From: Bacteroidota bacterium
GTDB lineage: Bacteria; Bacteroidota; Ignavibacteria; Ignavibacteriales; Ignavibacteriaceae
Reading direction: 5' to 3'
NCBI GenBank assembly: GCA_022708025.1
Contig: JAKIZM010000024.1
Span: 1 to 46,370, forward strand
Length of the DNA stretch: 46,370 bases
Position numbers and translations under genes: made by a program. Below are positions 34,192 through 42,275 of the stretch, piece after piece; within the stretch, counting starts at the first letter, position 1, and each line of letters starts with the position of its first letter. Below the pieces are notes generated by a model, which was not told the DNA's origin, searched no databases, and was given only the letters and a program-made list of their open reading frames with translations.

Positions 34192-36660
34192 TTACATTAT
34201 ACTTTGCGGATCAACATCATAAAATAAGTCTACGTCTCTGTAACGAGATTTTCTGTTAAACTCTGTCCAGGCTTCTAAAATTGCCTTTCTTAAAATCGCT
34301 CCGCCCGGGTCTATATCTTTAAAACTTTTTATTAAGATATGATATCTGTAGTTATTCATAAGTTTGAATATTTGTGCAGTGGTTGGATCGGAAATTTTAA
34401 GATATTTTTTATACCTGACTAATTCCTTATAGTAATCACTGATTGCACCTTTAGCCTTCTCAATATTTTTATCTTTGGATTCAATCAAAGCAATTCTTGT
34501 AAACGGAGGATAACCCATTTTTTGTCTGTCAGCTTTTTCTTTTTCATAAAATCCTGCATAGTCATTTTCCAACACTTTCCTTAGCACAAAATGTCTTTCG
34601 TTATAAGTTTGAATTATTACTTCACCTTCTGCTTTGCTTCTTCCTGCTCTGCCTGAAACTTGCGTAAGAAGCTGGAATGTTCTTTCATCGGCACGAAAAT
34701 CTGGCAGCCATAAAGTTGTTTCAGCAGAAATCACTCCAACTAAAGTAACTCTGGGAAAATCCAACCCTTTTGAAACCATCTGAGTTCCGACAAGAATATC
34801 AATTTCTCCTTTGCTGAAACTTAAAAGAAGATTGCTCAGATAAGCTTTTCTTGCAATTGAATCGGAATCAATCCTTTCAATTTTTGCATTCGGAAAATAA
34901 AACTGCAATTCGTCTTCAACTCTTTCAGTTCCCGTTCCAAAATATTTTATGTTGATTGAACCACAATGAGTGCAGGCACCGGGAACTGGTTTAATCAGTC
35001 CGCAATAATGACATTGTATTTTATTTTGATTTATATGATAAACCATCGGCACCGAGCAGTTTTCGCACATCTCTACTTCGCCGCAATCGTTACAAAATAT
35101 TTGTGTAGAAAATCCCCTTCTGTTCTGAAGTATAATTATTCCTTCTTTTTTCTTTAATCTGTCTTCTATTTTATCTAATAATATTTTTGAAAAAACAGTT
35201 TCAGTTTTAGATTTGTTTTTTTCGTGAGCAATATTTACAAAGGTAATCTTCGGAAGTTTTACATCATCAATTCTTTTGGGAAGTAATAACAATTTATACT
35301 TTCCGATCTCTGCGTTATACATACTTTCGATAGACGGAGTTGCTGAACCTAAAACCACGGGACAATTAAAAATACTGCCGAGCATAACAGCAGAATCGCG
35401 CGCATTATACTTCGGAATCATTTCAAAGCTTTTATAACTTGCATCGTGTTCTTCATCTACCACAATCAAACCAATTTTATCCAGCGGTGCAAATAAAGCT
35501 GAACGCGCTCCGATAACAACTTTGGATTTTCCATTTAATACCCGCCGCCACGAATCATATCTTTCTCCGGCAGACATACGACTATGAATAACCGTAACAG
35601 TATCGCCAAAATTGTTAAAGAATCTTGAAGTGATTTGCGGAGTAAGAGAAATTTCAGGAACAAGAATTAAAACCGATTTGTTTTTAGCTAAAACCTGTTT
35701 TGCTAATTCAATATAAACCTGAGTTTTACCGCTTCCGGTTACTCCGTGCAACAAAAATGTTTTAAATTCATTTTTATTTAATGATTGTGAAACTTCGTCA
35801 ACTACATTCTGCTGATCCTTTGTAAGTGTTAATTGCTGATGCTCTTCTTCATAATGTTCTTTAAATCTTCTGTCAACTTCCTTCTCAAATATTTTAACCA
35901 AACCTTTTTGTTCTAATCCATTTAAAGATGATTGGGAGGATTCTGTTTTATGCAGAAGCTCCGCAACAGGAAGTGCAATATCTTTTGCTTCAATTAACTT
36001 CAGCAATATCTTAACCTGTTTTGGGGATTTTCTGTCTAACTCAGGAAATACAGAATAAATTTCAGAGATCGTTTTTGCAAGCTTTACATATTTAACTTTT
36101 TTAATCTTAACAGTTGCTTTTTTAACCTCATCTACAACTGTTACAGCGCCTTCATTATGTAATATTCTTATGTGAGAATAAATATTTTTTTTCTTAACTG
36201 CTTTCTGAAGAGTGGCAAAACTTATTTCATCTTTTGGGGAAAGCTCAAGAAGGATTTTAAATCTTACGGAGTCCTTTTTTTTCTCTTTTAATAAAAGTTC
36301 GTTAACGAATTCTTTATCAACAACAATTTTTCTTTTTGTTTCAACATCTGTTCCTTGCGGCACAAGAAGTTTTAATGCTTCGCCAAGCGAGCATAAATAA
36401 TATTCAGATAACCATTCGTAAAACTTAATTGTTTTTTTTGTAAAGGTCGGTTTATCATCAAGGATATCAGTAATTGGTTTTACTTCTTCTTTCTTAAGTG
36501 AGACTGAAGCGGGTATGTTTGTAATAAATCCTGTTAAAGTTCTTTTACCAAAAGGAGCAACGGCTCTTACGCCAACTTTTACATATTCCTCCAAATCCTT
36601 TGGAACTGAATAAGAAAAGGCTTTCCTGAATGGTAATGAAAAAACAACTTCAACAAACAT
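34192..36660 (-). CDS. priA: Primosomal protein N' (replication restart helicase PriA)
   Basis: 822 residues from the chosen start. PriA is a DNA helicase that reloads the replisome at stalled forks. The N-terminal 3'-DNA-binding domain starts FVEVVFSLPF. Walker A is GVTGSGKT, Walker B is VVDEEHDAS, and GSATPSIESMY follows. Zinc cysteines occur as CNDCGEVEMCENC and CHYCG...CTHCGS, and 'LVGTQMVSKGLDFP' and 'QVSGRAGR' are the later helicase motifs. An in-frame TTG at 36663 would add one residue. I use the ATG at 36658-36660 because GAGG lies just upstream. The start overlaps the stop of the lipoprotein gene (TGATG), implying translational coupling. Confidence 0.95.
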   Translation of the reverse strand: MFVEVVFSLPFRKAFSYSVPKDLEEYVKVGVRAVAPFGKRTLTGFITNIPASVSLKKEEVKPITDILDDKPTFTKKTIKFYEWLSEYYLCSLGEALKLLVPQGTDVETKRKIVVDKEFVNELLLKEKKKDSVRFKILLELSPKDEISFATLQKAVKKKNIYSHIRILHNEGAVTVVDEVKKATVKIKKVKYVKLAKTISEIYSVFPELDRKSPKQVKILLKLIEAKDIALPVAELLHKTESSQSSLNGLEQKGLVKIFEKEVDRRFKEHYEEEHQQLTLTKDQQNVVDEVSQSLNKNEFKTFLLHGVTGSGKTQVYIELAKQVLAKNKSVLILVPEISLTPQITSRFFNNFGDTVTVIHSRMSAGERYDSWRRVLNGKSKVVIGARSALFAPLDKIGLIVVDEEHDASYKSFEMIPKYNARDSAVMLGSIFNCPVVLGSATPSIESMYNAEIGKYKLLLLPKRIDDVKLPKITFVNIAHEKNKSKTETVFSKILLDKIEDRLKKKEGIIILQNRRGFSTQIFCNDCGEVEMCENCSVPMVYHINQNKIQCHYCGLIKPVPGACTHCGSINIKYFGTGTERVEDELQFYFPNAKIERIDSDSIARKAYLSNLLLSFSKGEIDILVGTQMVSKGLDFPRVTLVGVISAETTLWLPDFRADERTFQLLTQVSGRAGRSKAEGEVIIQTYNERHFVLRKVLENDYAGFYEKEKADRQKMGYPPFTRIALIESKDKNIEKAKGAISDYYKELVRYKKYLKISDPTTAQIFKLMNNYRYHILIKSFKDIDPGGAILRKAILEAWTEFNRKSRYRDVDLFYDVDPQSIM

Positions 36661-37202
36661 CAATCCTCTTTCTTATAAAACTTTGCAAGTGATGTCAAAC
36701 CTTCACGATTAGTATCATCACTGAACATTTTAAACTTTAATGTTTTTATGGATTTATCCCAGATAATCCTTTGATAATCTTTTGTTCTTGTAATCTGACC
36801 ATTGGTAGAAATGATACTATCTGTCGGCGGAATAGTTAAAAAATAATACGGTGATTCATACTGCATTCCTTCCACATTATTGACATTATCAAATTCATAC
36901 TTTACGATAACATTAAGTTTATTGTTTTCAACCACAACATTACGATAAATAACATTTTTTCCTTCAGCTTTCATATCATTAATAAATTCCTGACTTTTTA
37001 ATCCATGCTGCAGGATATTATCTACTTCTTCTTTTATGGTTTCAGCAGTGGTTGCATCAGTGTTCACATCATCAATAAAAACTGTGGCTGTTCCGGTTCC
37101 ATTATCATTCAAATTAACTTCATAAGATACTGTGTTGAAGATAATACAGCCTGTAAGTTGTGTTAAACTTATTATCAGGAATAAATAAAATATTTTTTTC
37201 AA
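36660..37202 (-). CDS. Small lipoprotein of unknown function, coupled to priA
   Basis: 180 residues with a lipoprotein signal (LTQLTGC, Cys19). The mature part is a beta-rich domain ('VSYEVNLNDNGTGTATVFID', then 'NVIVKYEFDNVNNVEGM' and 'SIKTLKFKMFSDD'), a layout resembling small lipoproteins of Bacteroidetes-group genomes whose role is unknown. Its stop overlaps the priA start. Coupling with a replication protein is probably incidental. LD-carboxypeptidase lies 59 bases upstream on the same strand, so the three may share a transcript. Confidence 0.75.
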   Translation of the reverse strand: MKKIFYLFLIISLTQLTGCIIFNTVSYEVNLNDNGTGTATVFIDDVNTDATTAETIKEEVDNILQHGLKSQEFINDMKAEGKNVIYRNVVVENNKLNVIVKYEFDNVNNVEGMQYESPYYFLTIPPTDSIISTNGQITRTKDYQRIIWDKSIKTLKFKMFSDDTNREGLTSLAKFYKKED

Positions 37203-37261
37203 ATCAGATTTCCTTTTTAATTATTTAATTCATAAAAAATTAATGTTTGTTTTTAGTTTAA

Positions 37262-38314
37262 TTAAACAACTGCTTTTTCTAATAAAGTAAGCGTTTGATT
37301 GTTCGCATCAAGTTCTGCAAGTCCGCCAAACGGAATTGTTAATTTATCAACAATATGCCCGAATGACATTCCATACACTACAGGTATTTTTAAATTATCA
37401 AGTCTATCTTTCAATACTTCCATTAAAGTAAAAGTTTTATCAAATGCCGCATCTTTTACTTTGCTTTCACATTTACTGAAAATTCCCATCATAATACCGG
37501 AAGCTTTATCAAATTTTCCCGATTGAATTAACTGTGTTAACATTCTATCGATTCTATAAGGTTCTTCGCCGATTTCTTCAATAAAAACTATTTTGCCGGA
37601 ATAATCAACATCAAACTCAGTTCCTATTAATGAAACCATAATTGATAAATTTCCTCCAACTAATCTCCCAACTCCTTTATCTTTTACAATAGTTACAACT
37701 CCGTATTTATTTTCATCCGTTTTTTCTTCAGAGTTTTTAAACAAATCATTTTGTTTTGGATTCATTAATACTCTTTTAAAATTATTTACAGAGTAATCAT
37801 TAAAAGTGGAAGTGCCAACAGGACCGTGAAATGTAATCAATCCTGATTTTTGATAAATGCCATACAACAATGCAGTTATATCACTATAACCAATAAGCAC
37901 TTTCGGATTAGATCTGATTATATCATAATTAAGCATCGGAAGTATGCGCGAACAACCATAACCTCCGCGGGCACACACAATTCCTTTAACTGTTTTATCA
38001 GCAAATTTTTCCATCAGATCATCTGCACGGTCTTTATCGCTGCCCGCAAAATATCCTGTTTGTAAAAGAATTTTTTCAGAATAAGTAGTTTCAAATCCAA
38101 GCTGATTAAGATTTGCAACTGATTCCTGCAATTCATCTTCGGAGATGTAACTGCCAGGTGCAACAATCGCAAGTTTATCACCAGATTTTAATCGCGGCGG
38201 TTTTATAACGGGCGGCTCATCCAATAAAATATTTTTAGGAAAACTTAAATTCGAGAAAGCTGCTGCTCCGATTGAAGCAACAGAGACTGATGTTATAAAT
38301 TTTTTTCGGTTCAT
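37262..38314 (-). CDS. LD-carboxypeptidase (S66 family), exported
   Basis: 350 residues. S66 serine peptidases cut the terminal D-Ala from murein tetrapeptides during cell-wall recycling. The catalytic triad is visible by motif: Ser144 in IGYSDIT, Glu246 or Glu247 in FIEEIGE and His320 in FGHIVDK. Other family blocks are KLAIVAPGSYI and VKGIVCARGGYG. Unlike the cytoplasmic LdcA of E. coli, the first 30 residues (MNRKKFITSVSVASIGAAAF) look like an export signal, possibly a variant Tat signal with RK instead of RR. This suggests periplasmic action. Confidence 0.9.
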   Translation of the reverse strand: MNRKKFITSVSVASIGAAAFSNLSFPKNILLDEPPVIKPPRLKSGDKLAIVAPGSYISEDELQESVANLNQLGFETTYSEKILLQTGYFAGSDKDRADDLMEKFADKTVKGIVCARGGYGCSRILPMLNYDIIRSNPKVLIGYSDITALLYGIYQKSGLITFHGPVGTSTFNDYSVNNFKRVLMNPKQNDLFKNSEEKTDENKYGVVTIVKDKGVGRLVGGNLSIMVSLIGTEFDVDYSGKIVFIEEIGEEPYRIDRMLTQLIQSGKFDKASGIMMGIFSKCESKVKDAAFDKTFTLMEVLKDRLDNLKIPVVYGMSFGHIVDKLTIPFGGLAELDANNQTLTLLEKAVV

Positions 38315-38438
38315 AAAAAATTATTCTACCAATAAATAGTTGTTATTAAGCAATTACATAAAGAAAGTTCAAAAACATCAAAAAAAGTAAGATTTTGGTT
38401 TTAAACTTGTATCCCAGTTACATGACAGTTACATAAGA

Positions 38439-39878
38439 TTAAGCCCAAATTGGGATATACTTTGCATATTTTTTTGATTTATTATTCGGATCAGACTCTT
38501 TAATTAAACCTTCTGTTATAGAATCACTAATTATTCTTGAAACCATGGGATAGTTTTTTTCTTCAATATTAAATCTTTCACGTAAAGATTGATTAGTCAT
38601 AGAAGAACCCGAGACATATTTTAAACAACAGTGCTGATAACAAGCTCTAATCTTATCTTTACGATCCATTTCCTTTAATTTCTTTGGCGAATAAAGAATT
38701 ACTCTTGTAAAATTTTCTTCAGCTATAAACTCTGGAGCTGGTAATTGATAGAATTCACATTGAAAAACTACTTTATCTATACCGCTCCCTCTTTCTTCAC
38801 AGATTCCAATTCTTCTCATAAGCTGAGCAAATTGTTCATTTCTTGATTGGGGATTGTGGTCAATGAATCTAAGAACATTTATTAATGGTCTCCCTGGGTT
38901 AGTGATTTCTATTCTATCACTGAATATTTCTATCATTGGCGATGAACCAGAAATCTCAAAATCCTGGTGGATTAAAGCATTAGCCACTAATTCCCTAACT
39001 GCTATTATAGGATATAACTTGGTTTCCTGACGTATAGCTTTAGTTATTACTTCATTAGAAGGTAAAATACCTGAAATAAAATCAATAAGCCCTTCAAAAC
39101 CGTTTGCATAACCTTTTTTACCTAATTGCTCTTTTTCTGTAACTGTTCTATCAATGCCCTTATATAAGATAAGTCTGACAGCTTTTCTTGAAACATTTTC
39201 AAACTTGTTAATATCTTTAGAAAACAAGAGCGCACCTAAATTAGAAATACTATACTTTTCTTCTTTTAAAATAAGCTTCTCCTGTAAAAGCCTTTCAATA
39301 ATAGAATTTTTATTTGTTGGTAACGGTTGCTTTAATAAATCGAAGAGTGTTGTATAATCCAGAAGACTTAAGACCTCATCTGATTCGAGATTATCTAAAG
39401 CTATGTCGTTCTCAAATTTTTTAGTTTTTGATTTATTCCAAATTTTTCTGGCTTTCTCCGGGAATTCGGAAAGCTTTTTCTTATAACTCCCGATTCTTAT
39501 AAATTCTTCTCCTCTAAATTTGATTGGAGTATCGATTGTTGAGTCGATTTTAAAAACAACAATGTTTTTTAATTCAATTTCAAATTCAAAGATTTTAAAG
39601 TCAACTCTTGGTTTCAATTGAGTTGCAAGCCAGGTTTCTAATTCTTCATTTCCCACTTTACTAAGCTTAGGATTAAAATTTGTTCCTACTATATTATAAG
39701 TCTCGTTCTCAATTCCAAATATGAGATATCCATAACTCTGTTGATGTAAACAAGCAGAATTTGAAAGCGCTGAAATATATTCTCCTATTTGATTCGGATT
39801 TACATCGTTTACTTTATATTCAATCCACTCATTTTCACGTTTCTGTTTCAATATTTTAATTAAAACATCAGTTGTCAT
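38439..39878 (-). CDS. AlbA_2/Schlafen-type DNA/RNA-binding protein with RecG-like HATPase domain
   Basis: 479 residues. The N-terminus (about 12-135) is an AlbA_2 (Schlafen AAA_4-like) domain: 'ENEWIEYKVND' (15-25), then 'ISALSNSACLHQQSYGYLIF', which corresponds to the 'isAlaNs..Gg.lviGi' motif. The middle and C-terminus carry a GHKL/HATPase_c_4 domain with an N-box-like RELVANALIHQDFE (295-308) and GSGIDK (364-369). The tail looks like a winged helix. These proteins are often annotated as putative transcriptional regulators or RecG-related, and some members sit in defence islands. A transfer signal is not evident here; base use is like the neighbours. Stands alone. Confidence 0.82.
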   Translation of the reverse strand: MTTDVLIKILKQKRENEWIEYKVNDVNPNQIGEYISALSNSACLHQQSYGYLIFGIENETYNIVGTNFNPKLSKVGNEELETWLATQLKPRVDFKIFEFEIELKNIVVFKIDSTIDTPIKFRGEEFIRIGSYKKKLSEFPEKARKIWNKSKTKKFENDIALDNLESDEVLSLLDYTTLFDLLKQPLPTNKNSIIERLLQEKLILKEEKYSISNLGALLFSKDINKFENVSRKAVRLILYKGIDRTVTEKEQLGKKGYANGFEGLIDFISGILPSNEVITKAIRQETKLYPIIAVRELVANALIHQDFEISGSSPMIEIFSDRIEITNPGRPLINVLRFIDHNPQSRNEQFAQLMRRIGICEERGSGIDKVVFQCEFYQLPAPEFIAEENFTRVILYSPKKLKEMDRKDKIRACYQHCCLKYVSGSSMTNQSLRERFNIEEKNYPMVSRIISDSITEGLIKESDPNNKSKKYAKYIPIWA

Positions 39879-39993
39879 AGTATAGAAATTATTTTGTTCA
39901 TAGCTTAATTTAGGAATGATATTTTGAAAATGCGAGAGCTTAAACTATTCACAAACCCAATCCGATAAAAGAATTGGGCTTGTTATAAAAAAA

Positions 39994-42051
39994 CTAACAT
40001 TTAATTCTTACATCAACAGCAAAAATTTTATTTTCGGTTGTAACCATTAACGGATTTAAATCAACCTCCGTAATTTCTTTATGATTGATCATCATTTGTG
40101 CAAGATTTTTTATTGCTTTTTTAACAGCGTCTATATCAGCAGATTCTTCACCTCGGACACCTTGAATTATTTTACCGATTTTGGTTGAGTTGATCATTTC
40201 ATCAATATCATTTTCTGTTAAATATGCAGAACGCATAACTGTATCATCAAGATATTCAACATATTTTCCACCGGAGCCAAACATAACCATAGGACCGAAG
40301 CTCGGATCACGAAATGCACCGACTAACAATTCAAATTTTGATGTCAGGAAAGGCTGAATTAAAAATGTATCAAGTTGAATGTTTTTACTGCTGAAATCCC
40401 AAATCATTTTTTCGCAAGTTTTAATAAGCTCCGATTTGGTTTTAATGTTCAGCACAACGCCTTTCATATCTGTTTTATGAATAATCTTTTCTCCAATAGC
40501 TTTAAGCACAACAGGAAAATGAATTTCTTTTTTATTAAGCTCATCAATACTGTGTATCTCATTTTTTACAACCGGTAAATTATAATGATTACATAACTCA
40601 ACAACTTCATTTTGAGTAAGAAACATTCCGGCTTTACTTAACAGATTAAAATCTTTTATTTCTTCATCAGCTTTTAGTCTGTTTAAATTTGATCTCTTAT
40701 TTCTGAACTTTATAAGATTATTAATTACAACTGCAGGATCTTCTGGTCTTTTAAATAAGGCTCGTTTTGTTTTTGATTCAGTTCTGTATTCCTGCCAAAA
40801 TTCGGGTAAAGGCATAACAACTTGAAAAATCGGTTTATCTGATTGTATTTCATTTATTCCTTCGATCACCGGTAAGGCTTTAACCATTATCGGTTCAACA
40901 AAAACAGAAATAACCGCATCAACATTTTCATCCTGGACAAGAATTTCATTAACAGTTTTGAATTGTTCAGCAGTTCCGCCCGGCAGAAGATCAACCGGAT
41001 TGTTAACACTTCCTTCAGGATGAACAATTTCCTTAAGTTTAGCTTTTGTCTGATCAGTTAATTCTGAAAGTGAAAGATTATTTTTTTCAAGTGTATCAAC
41101 TGTTAAAATTGCAGGTCCGCCAGCGTTTGTAACAACTGCAACACGATTGCCTTTCGGAGTGGGAAATTCCTCAAAACCTTTTGCAGTATTAAACATATCA
41201 TTCAAATCATCAGCACGGATAATTCCAAACTGTTTTAAGATTGCATCAACAACTTTATCGCTGCTGCCAAGTGCGCCTGTGTGTGAAGAAGCAGCTTTGA
41301 TTCCGCTTGATGTTCTTCCGCCTTTAAGAACAATTACTGGCTTGGTTATCTTATCATCAATAAAATATTTTATAAACTTTTCACCATCGACAAAACTTTC
41401 AAGATAGTAAGTAATAACATTTACATCTTTACAATCCTGCCAGTATTCAAGTAAATCATTTTCATTTACATCAGCTTTATTACCAACACTTATAAACTGA
41501 CCGAAACGAATATCAGTTTCGCGCAAAGAGTTTAATACCGCAGCACCAATCGCACCGCTTTGTGAACAGAAAGCCATTGTTCCGGTTCTTGGTTCTTCAG
41601 CAACAAAGGTTGCATTCATTTTAACAGCGGGAAGAGTGTTTATAATTCCCATACAGTTTGGTCCGACCAATCTTGCATTGGAATCGCGGATTATCTGTAA
41701 AATTCTTTCTTCTGCATCTGCTCCCGTTTCACCGGTTTCTTTAAAACCAGCAGTAATAAGAATTATCGCTTGAGTTTTTTTGGCGATCAACTCTTTGATT
41801 GTATCTTCAACAAATTGTTTTGGAACCATTACAATTGCTAGATCAATTCTGTAATCAATCGAGCTGATTGTAGGATAACATTTAAAGCCGAGTATTTCAT
41901 CTGCTTTCGGGTTTACAAGTGCTAAATCACCTGTATAACCGTATTGTTTAACTGATTTGGTTAATTCATAGCCGAGACTTTTTGGTTTGGAAGATGCACC
42001 AACGATGCAGATTGTATCGGGATAGAAATATTGATCAAAAACAGAATCCAT
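39994..42051 (-). CDS. ADP-forming acyl-CoA synthetase (fused alpha-beta, acetate--CoA ligase family)
   Basis: 685 residues. The enzyme interconverts acyl-CoA, ADP and phosphate with acid, ATP and CoA. Domains in order: CoA-binding Rossmann domain ('TICIVGASSKPKSLGYEL', about 1-130), succinyl-CoA-ligase-like domains with GPNCMGI, FCSQSGAIGA and the phosphorylated His257 in SSHTGALGSSD, then an ATP-grasp domain ('FPVVLKAIGEKIIHKTDMKG', 'TEVDLNPLMV'). Alpha and beta parts are fused in the same order as in ACD enzymes that make ATP from acetyl-CoA or branched acyl-CoAs. This fits amino-acid catabolism together with the neighbouring aspartase and the tryptophanase. Substrate range unknown. Confidence 0.9.
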   Translation of the reverse strand: MDSVFDQYFYPDTICIVGASSKPKSLGYELTKSVKQYGYTGDLALVNPKADEILGFKCYPTISSIDYRIDLAIVMVPKQFVEDTIKELIAKKTQAIILITAGFKETGETGADAEERILQIIRDSNARLVGPNCMGIINTLPAVKMNATFVAEEPRTGTMAFCSQSGAIGAAVLNSLRETDIRFGQFISVGNKADVNENDLLEYWQDCKDVNVITYYLESFVDGEKFIKYFIDDKITKPVIVLKGGRTSSGIKAASSHTGALGSSDKVVDAILKQFGIIRADDLNDMFNTAKGFEEFPTPKGNRVAVVTNAGGPAILTVDTLEKNNLSLSELTDQTKAKLKEIVHPEGSVNNPVDLLPGGTAEQFKTVNEILVQDENVDAVISVFVEPIMVKALPVIEGINEIQSDKPIFQVVMPLPEFWQEYRTESKTKRALFKRPEDPAVVINNLIKFRNKRSNLNRLKADEEIKDFNLLSKAGMFLTQNEVVELCNHYNLPVVKNEIHSIDELNKKEIHFPVVLKAIGEKIIHKTDMKGVVLNIKTKSELIKTCEKMIWDFSSKNIQLDTFLIQPFLTSKFELLVGAFRDPSFGPMVMFGSGGKYVEYLDDTVMRSAYLTENDIDEMINSTKIGKIIQGVRGEESADIDAVKKAIKNLAQMMINHKEITEVDLNPLMVTTENKIFAVDVRIKC

Positions 42052-42195
42052 ATTTTACCAATCTTTATTTTTTTGATATATCAAAATTAAAGCAAAGTGA
42101 TGAGATTTCGATAATTTCAGTGATAATTAATTGGGGAGAAAAATTGAGAAATTTTGTTAATGTTTGTGACGCGGAAGAATAAACACTCTATCCGC

Positions 42196-42261
42196 AAAAA
42201 ATTACCCGCAAATACTAAATAACAGCACTGCCACCCGAGCTGTTATAAGTACTGCGGGTAA
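42196..42261 (-). terminator. Large terminator hairpin after the aspartase gene
   Basis: Outer arms TTACCCGCA (42202-42210) and TGCGGGTAA (42253-42261), plus inner arms ATAACAGC (42219-42226) and GCTGTTAT (42239-42246), form a long interrupted stem. On the minus strand the stem is followed by a run of T (plus-strand A at 42196-42201), fitting a terminator 15 bases after the aspartase stop. The stem is longer and has more structure than usual. Confidence 0.75.
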
Positions 42262-42275
42262 GTTTTTATTATAGC

